In this document: positions 46,852 through 58,200 of the stretch, one piece after another | Numbering within the stretch: position 1 is the stretch's first letter | Layout: each line of letters starts with the position of its first letter | Assembly (NCBI GenBank): GCA_003991915.1 | Contig: RQTK01000332.1 | Location: forward strand, 258,037 to 322,036 | Source: Elysia chlorotica | Lineage: Eukaryota; Mollusca; Gastropoda; Plakobranchidae | Reading direction: 5' to 3' | DNA: 64,000 nucleotides | Notes under the pieces: model-generated | What the model was told of the DNA's origin: nothing | Seen by the model: the letters and a program-made list of their open reading frames with translations, nothing else | Databases searched by the model: none | Made by a program: the position numbers and the translations under genes

Positions 46852-48599
46852 CTAAGGCTTTTGAAACCACCAACTGTGATAAGACACAAAAGGTGGCATC
46901 GGTTTGGCTAGAGTTGCAACAAATTAACGTCAGAAAACAGCAAAAGCATGTTTTACCGAAAAGAGCTGTGAGTGAAGAGATAAATCTACAAGTTGATTAG
47001 AGACTCTGCCGATCCAAGTGCCACGAAGCGTAGGGGACGTTATTGCCGAAAATGGCAGCAAGTACGAGGGCGATCAACGGGACACCCAATTTTTATCTGA
47101 ACACATTCAAAACAAATTTTTTTGACCAGATACGAACGGTCGTTCTCAGGAGGCCAAATACGTTCTAAGTACTATATGTACTGGTTGGCAGCTATGCAAT
47201 TATCTATTCTGCAATTTAATTGACCCCCATGGCGCTTTGAAGGCCGCCTGAACGACCAGATGACCAGTCTGGGTCTCGCACCGGTGACTCGGTTTGAAAA
47301 TATGGGATGTGGAAATACTGTTCACCTGATGAACTGATGCACTTTGTGCTGCCCTGATATCCCTGATTTTTTTTTTATTATGTCTAGTTTAAAGTTCATA
47401 AAACTATATATTTCTACTGCACTGCACTGGTTGATTCATTATTCTAATATAAAAGCTAGCAGACTAGAGCGCAAGATTAGATTATTCCCTAAGTTAATCG
47501 TTAATAAGGTAAGAATGGTTTGGCTGAGGTTCCGTCGTTAAAAACAAAACAAACAACAACAAAAACACACACATACAAAACCAACTCAGATCAAACACTC
47601 CAGAATCAATTTGTCGGAAAAGAAGGCGAGGACTGGATAAAGATGGACAGATCCGTATTATTCAGAAAAATAAACTATATCAAGCAAATAAACTAGGGGT
47701 TGATATCGGTGATGGTAACCTGCATGAGGACAACTGCAGTGCCAATAAACATACTTTTAAAAAATGAAAAGGAATCGCATGTCGATAAACATTCTATACT
47801 TTTCTTTTGCATACTCGCAAAACCTGCACAATTAAACGTAGTTGTACAGTCAGGAACGACATCGTTTTGCTCCAAGCGTTAGTCTTCAATCAATAAGGGC
47901 GCATGGTTTGGAATAAAAGCGTATTGATTTTCACTTGTAAAGTAACAGCGAAATATGCGGAAATGACCTTGGTAAAGGCCGGTTGATCGTTTCTTGATTT
48001 CAGACATTAACTCTCATAAGCCAATTGAAAAAAAAAAAGAACAGCGGTCTTAGTCACTGGGGATCAAGACTTATGAAGGTCAAATCGCACATAGTAACGG
48101 GGATTTTTTTTTTCTAGGGAAAATAAATAGGATACATAGTATACAAAAGTATACATGGGATCTTACTTACAGTGACCTATTATCTAGGTTAAGGGCTGGA
48201 TGTTAAGATGTTATTTATCAAACAAACCATTAACTAGATCTACAGTAGGCCTACTGGTTTGTAAGCTCATATTGAGCAAACCAGAATCATTACGTGTTTG
48301 GAAATATCTGCCAGTACCAATGACTAAACTGAAAGTCGAGAAAGAGATATCGGCGATTTGGACGAATGAACACTAGGGGAAACTAGTTCGGACTGATCTG
48401 TATCGATGAAGTTGTTGACTTCTAGATCTAACTAGGTAGATCGAAAACAAATTTCTTTTCCCGCTTGAATTGAAAAACAAAAGAGTCTAACATTTTTCTC
48501 TAAGTTAAAATACTACCGGTTTTTAGTTTGTCCACTCAACAAAAGAATTTGAGTAAAAACAAGATGCTAGATCTATAAGTATAAGATCAGTGCAAAGGA
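46852..48599. other. Region upstream of the constant exons
   Basis: No exon supported. It has a possible minus-strand 5' UTR exon ending TTTTCG|GTAAAAC near 46960, a 38-codon plus-strand ORF at 47052-47168, and one member of a dispersed repeat pair. The 5' UTR and transcription start of the zinc-finger locus probably lie here or just to the right. Confidence 0.4.
48262..48425. repeat. Dispersed repeat, copy B
   Basis: Diverged partner of 38310-38480 in the same orientation, with matching words in the same order. Confidence 0.6.
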
Positions 48600-48625
48600 A
48601 ACTCCCGGCTGAACTCTGCAGAGCT

Positions 48626-48830
48626 TGACGTCATTGGTTACGTTCAGTCCAGCCGAGTTAGAACTGGGGCATGACTATTACAAAATAGTACGCTATTAGT
48701 AATGATAAGTTGCATGTGATATCCAATGACCAATCATAAATTAGTAACGGAGCTGACATCCACGCAAAAACTTCTTTGGGTTATGTTGAACTGCACACTG
48801 CTGATAGGATCGGATATTAGTGATGACGTA
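48626..48830 (-). promoter_or_regulatory. Candidate promoter with CRE and CCAAT motifs
   Basis: A full cAMP-response element TGACGTCA (48626-48633) abuts ATTGG. Two CCAAT boxes lie at 48723-48727 and 48730-48734, and a TGACGTA half-type element at 48824-48830. The cluster lies 1.8 kb upstream of the first constant coding exon on the correct side. Assignment to that gene is inference. Confidence 0.3.
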
Positions 48831-48871
48831 ACATTATGTTCGCTTCGTGTGAATCCAGTCTAGAATGTGTG

Positions 48872-48971
48872 TGTGTGTGGGGGGGGGGGGGGGGGGCAGG
48901 AGGAAACATAATTATTGCGCTTTAATTAAACTTGTTATAGAGCGGGGTGGGGGGGGGGGGGGGGGGGGGGG
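48872..48971. repeat. Two long G runs
   Basis: G tracts of about 25 and 24 bases (48872-48896 and 48948-48971), the first preceded by (TG)n. Such runs can form G-quadruplexes but are also simple repeats. Confidence 0.85.
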
Positions 48972-50667
48972 GTAGGCGATTACAGCGCAACACCCGGAGC
49001 ATCAGCATCAGTTACTCAGGTGAACAGTACTGCCAGTGCCACAGCCAGTCACCCGTGCCAGACCCAGACTGGCCATCACCACATTGGGGGCCTTAAATTT
49101 ATCAAATCGCCGTCGGGGGCCTTTAATTTATCAAATTGCCGCATGGGTTAATGATTTATCTTAAGTTTCCCCTATAAGCTTAATCTACTGGCGAGCGCGT
49201 ACCGCACGGCGTTGTCTTCTCTAGTTCTAAGCGTATCATCAGGCCCTACAGACGACGTTTAACAAAGCGATCGGATATTCAAGTTTCATCAGATCTAAGC
49301 TAAATGCAGATCTACAAATGTGCCCATACCTGTTATTTTCTTGGGATGTTTAATTGTACGGTGAAAAACTTTTCAGTCTAGAAACGTCGAACAGAAAGCC
49401 TTTGTTCGTGGGATTGGACAACTTTGTCTTTCATGGCTGACGAGACGCCATCAGAAAATTATAATGAAGCAGAGTTGCCAGTGAGGATTTTTCAAAAGCA
49501 CTTGATTATAGGCCAAAAGTTACTGTTTGGCTCGAAAATCACTGACTTCATTTTTTTTTAGAAGCCCTCCTTCCCCTCCCTACAAAAAATGATCAGTATT
49601 GTTAAACAACAAGAAAATTTTATCGACAAAATCTTTACTTTCTTTATGTGCTTCTTTAGATGCGGGCACCTTTTCATCGTTTCTTATATTTTCCCTTTTG
49701 TTATCACACTCTCCATGTGTCATCGCAATCAGTTGTTTTGTTCACTATCTACCGACTTTAAAGTTTCTCTAAAAGGCTTTTGAATGATACAAAGAGCCTG
49801 TTTCAGAGATTGAGAAAGAGATAAATATCGGGAGAAATATTGAAAAAAAAATCAATAAAATGTCAATTTGAACAATTCACTTGATTTGGGCTAATTTTCA
49901 AAGTCAACCACTAGATCACTAGATCTAGATTCAGAAAAAAAAATCATTACAACTAGTGGAAAGTCGCTAGCGCTGGCAACCTTGTAATGAAGCGTTGGCC
50001 GTTGGGCTAGTGGGTAGAAGTCAGATAATAACGGGCTGCGAGGGCCAAAATAATAATTTTGAAATGGTGTTTTCGGATGTGGAGATCACTTTCTCACTCT
50101 TTATAAATTTTTTTTGAAAAGTGCAGACTTTTTTCTCGATGGAATGAGTCATAATGTTGTTGTTAAATAATGTGCCACTTTTTTCGCTGAGTAACAAGAC
50201 TTTGTGGCAGTTCAATGGACTACAATGCACCCGTAGCGCTAGCTTCCATTTGTATCGGGAAAAATAGAGGCAGAGAATAATTATCATAATTTGCTGTTGA
50301 AGGCCTCATTTTTTTTCCCTTTTCATGAAAAGTAATAGAGTTATGCCTATTATCTTTGTTCTTAAATACGTTATCGGAAACTTTATCGAAACACCATGAG
50401 GTACCATACGTTATTTTGTATCAAATTAATAAATTATTAACTGTTCGTTAGAATGTCAAAGCCATTGAAGGTCTTGCAAACTGAAGCACTGCTGTAGTAG
50501 CTCATTGATCACGTGGTTTTAGAATACTGACCACGGACATGCCAATTGGGGTTTTCAAAATAACAGTTCTCCTCAATTTTGGCCATAATTATTTTGAAAG
50601 GTACGTAAGCTTACAGCGACAATGTACGCAACTTGCCAATTTGGTGCCTGACGGGCGACCCCGAAAT
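48972..50667. other. Intergenic DNA without recognised features
   Basis: Repeated AGATCTA-type palindromes (for example near 49290 and 49910-49930). No exon, RNA gene or known repeat recognised. Confidence 0.45.
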
Positions 50668-50921
50668 GAGTTGGTTTAACGTCCAACGTCAGCACTAAAT
50701 ATACTAGGCCTACATTGTGGATGGGCCCAAGACGAACGTCTGATAACTGTATGTGCTGTCACACACGAGACAGGACGGCGAGACATGTCGTAGCCAGTCA
50801 CATTATACTGATACCGACTCAACCAGTTGGTAACGAAATCGGAATATTTTTTACCGACCGTGGGATACGAACCGCGGACCCAGCGAACTGGAGACGAACC
50901 CGGCAGACGACCCCGTGATCG
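50668..50921 (-). mobile_element. tRNA-headed SINE, copy 4
   Basis: GAGTTGGTTTAACGTCCAAC at the left, a core with CACACGAGACAGGACGGCGA, and a right-end head with canonical B box GGTTCGTATCC on the minus strand (50875-50865). The head differs from copies 1-2, so subfamilies with different tRNA parts are present. Confidence 0.75.
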
Positions 50922-50940
50922 GATTCATTTATTTGATTTG

Positions 50941-51095
50941 AGAGAGTGGGAGAGAGTGGACGGGGGGGGGGGGCGGGGGGGAGAGGGGGGGAGAGAGAGG
51001 TAGAGGCAGAGACAGAGAGAGTGTTGTTGGAGTGGGGGGGGGAGAGGGGGGGGGGGGGGGGGGGGGCAGAGAGATAGAGAGAGAGAAGAGAAATT
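50941..51095. repeat. GA/G-rich low-complexity tract
   Basis: Alternating GAGAG and long G runs directly after SINE copy 4. Confidence 0.9.
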
Positions 51096-51223
51096 ATTTA
51101 ATTATGCATGTCAGAAAATGAGAATATTATGAAATGTTAAGCTGCTTAATGCACCCCTTTCTACAGGCGTTCACAGTGTATTTCTCGGTGTTTGTTTGTT
51201 GTTTGTTTTGTTTTTTCGTTTGT

Positions 51224-51225
<2 letters not shown>

Positions 51226-51258
<33 letters not shown>
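51226..51258. repeat. (TTG)n microsatellite
   Basis: Eleven TTG units in a T-rich region. The Gln/Thr and Val/Leu runs translated from it are artefacts. Confidence 0.93.
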
Positions 51259-51259
<1 letters not shown>

Positions 51260-51854
51260 TTGTTGTGTTGTTATTGTTTTTTTTATTATTTTTTTTATGT
51301 TTGTTGTTTTTTTTTTGTGTGTTTTTTTTGCGTGGGTGCTCAGCATTGAGTGATTGGATAAGCCAAAACAGTTGCATTATCTCCTAATGCATACAGTACA
51401 GTAGGCCTACACGTACATAAACATCTAGATTTTTTGTTTTTAACAAATTCCCACAATATAATTGCTCTGCCCTTGAGAAGCCATATCTACATCAGTGCCA
51501 GATTGCAGGCCACCATTACACACAGAACCCTAAAATACATGCACACACAAAGAAAACAGCAACAAAAACAAAATAAACAAAAAAACAAATGCGTCGGGTA
51601 AATAAAAATGCAAATGTACATTGGCAATGAACTTTAAGTACAACTTGATCGTACCATGGTTGAATTGCACGATTGAAATTTAAGTATGATAATTTTAAGG
51701 AGTTAGTTTCTTTTTATCTGGTTTTGGTTAGGCTTTGGTCACCAAAACTATGACGCAGAAAGCATCGGTAGACTAGTTACATGCAAAGTTATGGCATATG
51801 GAACTGCACGATTAAAATGGTTTCATAATTGAAAAAAATTCCATAGAAGCATTT

Positions 51855-52240
51855 CAGTTTATGGATGACACGCCTTGACATCTGTGGTGAATGCAAATAC
51901 GAGATAAGTGCGTCTGATAAATACAGAGAATACAACTTCTTTCCCGGTTATAGACCAGCTCGTCGCATCCTCAAAAAGTGCTTTTTCCACTCGAACAGGG
52001 GGGAGGCGGGGGGGGGGGGGGGGGGGTGATGGCGGGTAGGGATAGAGAATATTCATCGAATATGATGGGGCAGTTTCGTTGAAACACCTGTAACAGGGAA
52101 TGGGTGTCTTATATTCAATGCGCGATTTTATTGACAACCAATGAAGCTTAAAGAGAGGTGCTATATGGTTCCCCCCGACCCCCCGCCTCCTCCCATTTTT
52201 TTCTTCCTGTAACCATTTTAGCAGCACTGATTTGGCAACC
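51855..52240 (-). mobile_element. Decayed non-LTR retrotransposon reverse-transcriptase fragment
   Basis: The minus strand encodes HIAPLFKLHWLSIKSRIEYK followed by a CYRCFNETAPSY motif. This is the RT thumb region common to CR1/L2/Jockey-type LINEs (LHWLPVxxRIxYK...NGxAPSYL). A frame shift before it separates a weaker NQCC.NG.RKKW remnant of the preceding motif, and a G/C run disrupts the end. No other ORF domain remains. Confidence 0.7.
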
Positions 52241-53949
52241 TATTCAGGCTCTAGTTAGATAACTTCAAATATAAAGAGTTACAGATTCCCAACGTGAAAG
52301 ACTGGGATATCAGAGTCTTTTTGCGCCACTTTCAGGTATTTTGTCATTACGTTTATCTTCGTATTTCAATATAGTAACTTAAAAAGTGGTGTTAACATGT
52401 GGTCCAATTGTTAGACAATCATCTGCAATCGCAACAAGATTTCAGCTTGTTTTACAAAGTTAGTACATGTAACATCATGTGTATGTGTGTTATTGCATTA
52501 TCGTTCGGGTTATCTCTTATATTAAATAGTAAACATTCTATTTTATCCATATTGAGCAGAAAATAAATCATCTAAAGTTACCTTGTACAGGGGAAAATAT
52601 GTTGTGAAATATGAATTATGATATCCTTAGACAGATATTGGGAAAAGTATTACTGTTGAAAAAAAAAAGAGTTGTTGATGGTCAACAAAGCGTTGAAGAG
52701 GAGACTTAACATTAGGGGCCTACTGAAACAAAAGGGGTAGCGGGTAGGCCTACTGGTAGGTCCGACGCTATAGTGTTCTCTATAGAGGGAGGGAGAGAAT
52801 GCTCCCCCTCTCTCCGGGTTTAACGTCTCCTAGGTTCCCATGGGGTATCCTATACGGCGACTGCGACGCTATAGTGTAGTATACATGTATTTTTATTCTC
52901 TGTTATTTTCTGGGCATGATACGGTACATGTATCCGCATAATGTTTCAGTCGAACCCCGAAGAAAGTCATTTCTAGGTTAACTTTTCTTTTCGGTCATAG
53001 CAGGAATTATTTTGGATTGACGGAATCTTTCAGGCATTTCCTGGGAATGGCTTGTTTCCGGGTTCGGCTGTTACCTTGTAAAATCTCTCGCGACGTTGCT
53101 ATCGTGGAATTCCAACAACGGCGTTACGTTCCAGATAAGAACAAAAGTTGTCACTAATAGCACCCGCTACGCTTGTTTGGCGTTACATGTATAACATTTA
53201 AAGTGCATTGTTCACATTGTGTTATATTTAAGTCGACCAAATCCAACCGTGGTCAGGTATTCATGGCGGGGGCTAAAACTCCATAATAAGACCCACATGT
53301 ACTACAGGCTTTAATTTTCCAGGAATTACGAAAGCCTGTCATAATTTTTTCTAAAAAAAAAAATCAACTCTCCAACAAATAGGTTAATGTTACTGAAATA
53401 GGGGATTACGGATTAGGCGATTGTTGCTACCAAATTTGCTGCAGACTGAAAAATGAATAGCCTACTATCAACTTTGCTCCACCGGATTTCATTCGAACTT
53501 GGCTGAGAAATATCACATCTCTGCTGATCATTAAACCCGAAAATAGCAGAAGTATAAAAAAAAAAAAAATTACAATTGGGAAGAAAAGCGAAACCCAAGC
53601 AATACATTGCTACCTTTTTTTCATATAAATAAACTTATAAAAAAAATTTATTTTTAAATATTCATATTAATTTTTTCCCATAGAAATAAACCCACACATA
53701 ATGATTTAATGAACACTTTTATTTCGTATTTGGAGGCTTTTAATTTTGTGTTACTTTTTATAGAGTTGGAAGATTTGTAAGATCATATTGGTTTGCATAA
53801 ATATTTCTTGTACTAACTCAAAACAGAATACGTTTGACTATCTGATAGTTGGCGCAGGAGCCAGTCTTTTATCTGTACCCGCGTATCTAACCAATATGGC
53901 ATGTACAAGAGGTAGTACCTCTGATGTAACATGTACGCAAACGGGGCTC
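52241..53949. other. Intergenic DNA
   Basis: No exon or RNA gene supported. A repeated GACGCTATAGTGT word occurs at 52767 and 52864 around a small inverted repeat. Confidence 0.4.
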
Positions 53950-54120
53950 TCCGCCTTGCCTTCTGGCTTCTTAGGATACTGATGGATGTCACGTGATGCT
54001 CCCTCTGATTGGTCGTGGGCAGCGGTCAAGGCGATTCGACCAATGAAACTCGACATGGGCGGGGTTTCACAGAGGCGTTGGGAAGGTTCAGAGAACAATA
54101 AGTTATGACATTGACTCATT
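53950..54120. promoter_or_regulatory. Promoter-like cluster (E-box, CCAAT, GC box)
   Basis: Within 100 bases there is an E-box TCACGTGA (53988-53995), inverted and direct CCAAT boxes (ATTGG at 54009-54013, CCAAT at 54040-54044) and a GC box GGGCGGGG (54058-54065). The local sequence is GC-richer than its surroundings. No first exon can be assigned on either side. Confidence 0.3.
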
Positions 54121-54170
54121 TTTAAACGCGTATCTAGATTTTAGCTGAACTCGAGCCTAGGTGAATGTAA

Positions 54171-54501
54171 CTGAGCGACGAGGTGGTCTAATGGTAGAGC
54201 TCGCGGCTGCTAATAGGAATTTTTGCTGGTTCGATACCCGGTGAAGCTATTGGGTCGGTGTATAGGCCCTACATTCATAGCCTGCGTTCATAGAGGCGAC
54301 ATTATTAATGTGCCACCGAAAATCTAGGCACCGTAAGTTATAGGAATCAGTCTATGTAATTTTTGCAAGCATTCCGGTAGGCAGCTTAGTCTCTGCGCCG
54401 ATAAGCACTCTAGGCGACGGAAGATTTTATGGAAATGAAATTTTGATTCCATACTCGCCGATTTTGGCGGGCACGTGACCCGTCTTCGCCTCGTCGCTGA
54501 G
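54171..54501 (+). mobile_element. tRNA-headed element with terminal inverted repeats
   Basis: The plus strand begins CTGAGCGACGAGG and ends CCTCGTCGCTGAG, an inverted repeat with 12 of 13 matches. Just inside the left end are a consensus A box TGGTCTAATGG (54184-54194) and B box GGTTCGATACC (54228-54238). The combination of a pol III promoter with a terminal inverted repeat is unlike the other SINE here. Confidence 0.6.
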
Positions 54502-55156
54502 TGAGTGAACTCATTATGTCTGGACTGATTAAATTTTCACTGACCACTTGGTTTCCCATCGAGGAAGCAGCGTAGAAAAAACAAATCCGATTTGATCTTT
54601 TAAATCAGCGATCACAATTCAAGGGCTCCACCGAGCAGAACTTTATTTTGTGAAGTATTTAAAAAAAAAAAATCCTTTTCTTGGTGGGCCTATGTGAAAT
54701 TGAGGAGTGTACTGTGTCCTTACCAGCGTGTATGAATCTGTGCATTTCAGCATGTGTTTGCACAGAATTGGTGGGTTTTTTTTCGGTATTGTCGATCAAA
54801 CACCAAATAAAATGCGCGGCTCTGTGTACAGCCACACTCTCACACGCCGAGATAATAAATGTTCGGTGGCTCTCGGTAGGGGCCCATACAATGCAATGGC
54901 ATCGATCAAAATTGATCATTAAAGTGTTGTGGTCGTATCAGAGATTAAAACGCAATCTTCCGCGTAGAGGGCAAACCCTTGAACCGCCGCTCCTTTTGCA
55001 TTTTCGTTACCGGTACAATGTTCTTGAACGAAGCCCAAAGATGTACCACATGCGCCATCTCGCCACCAAAACATAAAAAGAAGACTCAATAATAGCCTAC
55101 ACGTACATCCAACAATAAATTATTAAATATAATTTGTTTTCCTCATATTGTGACAA

Positions 55157-55264
55157 AGGGCTGTAAGTACAACGTCGCAGTAGCTTTAGACTTTTCGTAA
55201 GCCTTCTTATTCTTATATTGTTTCGTCGAGTCGTAAGCTACCGCGACATTGTACTCACAGCCCT
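55157..55264. repeat. 108-bp foldback (near-palindrome)
   Basis: The left arm AGGGCTGTAAGTACAACGTC... and the right arm ...GACATTGTACTCACAGCCCT pair over about 40 bases with few mismatches around a loop of about 25 bases. It could be a MITE-like relic or an RNA hairpin if transcribed. Confidence 0.8.
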
Positions 55265-58200
55265 GGGTGTTCAATTAAAGTGTAAAGAATCGGATACTGG
55301 TGTAGTGTATTTGTAAAGGAGTGATGAAATTGTCTGTATGGTTGAACATTTTGCTTTTGTTTATATTTTTTCATATTGTTAATAATCGCTTTTAGCTTTT
55401 GTTTAGGGAAAGCGCTAGCGCCATACACGTATAAGTTAACTTATTACCATTACTTACTGGTTGGATCGGTGTCAGTATGTGACTGGCGAAATCTTGATAA
55501 ACTCTGTCTTTTCTTTAAGTATTGAACGATTTTTCTTTTTATATTTGTTTACTCTCAAGACAAAGAGAAGAAATGAACCATTTCTATAATCTTTTTTTGT
55601 CTTTTTGTTCAATTTTTTTTTTCGGTTTTAGAAAACCTGCCGGGGTGAGTGAAATACTCATCAATATCACATCCCATACTGCTGAGAGAGTGAGAGACAC
55701 ACACACACACACAGACAGTGAGACAGACAGACAGAGAAGAAGGAAGAATAAACAAATAAATATTCATTATAAATTTAATTAATTATTGCCACTCAACACA
55801 CAATTTAATCGAGGATAATAAAGGAGAAGAAACACTTTGATTCAGAAAATTGATTTATTTAACAAAAACAGTTTAGAGAAGACTGCATATTATATTATCA
55901 ATAATTATTTATCGACCAGTGCTGCACATAACACTGTCCTGTACAAGCAATTTAACAGAAACATATATTTAACACACATTTCTGTTTGAGGCGAACAAAA
56001 GAAGAGTAAACAATGACATGATAGTATCCTTGATACATGTTATTATAACTTCCCTTTCCTTCATTTACTACACTATTTCAATTCATATCATGCTATTCTT
56101 AATAACCATCATGTTGCTGTGTCACGAATCCTAACGCATGTAAAGGGGCTAATTTGGTGCTCCTAAAACATTAGTCCCAAATTTCATTTGTGTACTATTA
56201 TGTATACAATTTCTGCAAGTTGTGTTGACAGATTTCTTCTATACATTTATCATCATGTTTCTGTCACCGTTAGTAAAACAGATAGGTTTTAGTCATCCAA
56301 AATATTTGTGTTCATATACCTATTTGTTTTAATTTCAAAAATGAATTTAGAATCCACAAAGAAAGATTTTAAAAAAAGTTTTTACAATTCATCCAATTGA
56401 AATTGAACAGACAACCAACTGGAAGAACAAACAAAAAAAAGGATTAACCCAATTGTCTTCATATAAATAAAATATTCATATGAATATTCGAGACAACTGA
56501 AAAATAATTTGTACTGTCTGCACTTCTAGATGTAAACATTTCTAATGGGCATTCAATCCAATGAGACAGCGTTGGGACTAATGTGGTGGAGTAAAACCTA
56601 ACCCCAAAATGGTATGGACATAAAGATAAGGGAGTTTCATTTTATGACACATGTAATGTATCATGATTTTTGAAAAGCAGAGGAAAAAGCATAATCTTCA
56701 TACATGAAGTACACTTTCAGCACAAGATGTTTTTATGTACTTTAAAAAAATGACAACTTCAGACTTTTTACTTATTTCTTCAATCTTTTATCTGTAACAT
56801 CTTTTGGATTCAATACGCTCAGTATAAGAACATTTGGCAAATACCTTCTAGTTCTAGCATAGAAAAGTCAAATAATTATGTAATTTTTGAAGAAAAATAA
56901 AATCACATAATGACAAACACCACTACTCTCTCTGATAAATCTGTAATTCCCTGTGCATCCCTCTTGCCTTTACAACATCTGCCACCCAGAAATACATGAG
57001 CTAACTTGAGATTAATAGCGAAACAAACACATTATCGAATAAATAGTGCTGCCTCATCTGTAGATCTAATATTACAGACCAAATGATCAACAATATCAAA
57101 ATACTTGTAAAGCCTGTTTCATCACTTGCTAGTATGCTACAAAGGTTTCACAAATCACCAACGGGGTAGCAATGATTTTGCCAACAATGCTCAATTTAAG
57201 GATTGTTACAACAACAAAAAAAGACTCTTGAACCAATAAAGTTAGAATACCAATTTTGCAAACTTTCAAATAAAAGTCTACACTCATCACTTCGATATAT
57301 GTAAAGTACGTTTAACAAGTGGCCCATATGTTTTTATCATCATTGCTACCAAAGTAAGCATCTCCATTTTCATAATTTTTTTACTTCTGTTGTCATTGAC
57401 TGCACTTTAAACATTTTGTTACTGACAATTTTCAAATTAATAAAAAAATATGTTTCAGAGCACCTTCCCGTCTAGATCTTTCATAATGCAGGTGGGTATA
57501 ATTTATGCCACATGGAAGTCAATTTCCATATCTTTACCACATGAACCAGTTCAGGTAAAGGGAATGATCTGTCTCCTTGTCGTGTATCCACTACACTCCT
57601 TAGTTCCTATGTGCTAGCTGACTTAAGCTTTCTAAGCACCAGGACTTGTGTTCAGGAGGTTGAAACATTATGCCAGGCAGCGCGCATCTATATATAAAAA
57701 GCTGCATCTAGCCTAGCCTCTGAAAGGACACTGAAAACACAATGACACAAAATCAATTATTAATTCATTAATTTTATGTAGATAGATTATTTTGTATTTT
57801 GATGCCAGGTATTTTCACTGAGAGAGATTTTCTTAGGATTTCAAGACACATAAACATTTGAAGTCAAGCTCTTTATTCAATATAACTTTATATTTACATT
57901 AATAAATATTTAATTTTAAGTTCTCTAAAAATTTCCCACCGAACAAAAAGCATCCATTTAACAAAGCTGAGTAAACCTATTATTAAAACCCCTCAATAAG
58001 ATAATCTTTTAATTTTGTTTTTGAGTGCATACTCCTTGAAAATACACCATTTAACATGCTTAAAAAACAATTCACCATAACAAAAATAATTATTTATTCT
58101 AAATCTTATGCAGCAAAACATAAGCAGACCAAACAGATTTCTCAAAAAATCACGAAATCACGAAAAATATTTTGCTATCCTACATCGTATCCTTTTTTCT

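Noticed and set aside
54659-55076. 131-codon plus-strand and 86-codon minus-strand ORFs
   Set aside because: No domain, splice context or conserved motif, and both strands are open by chance.
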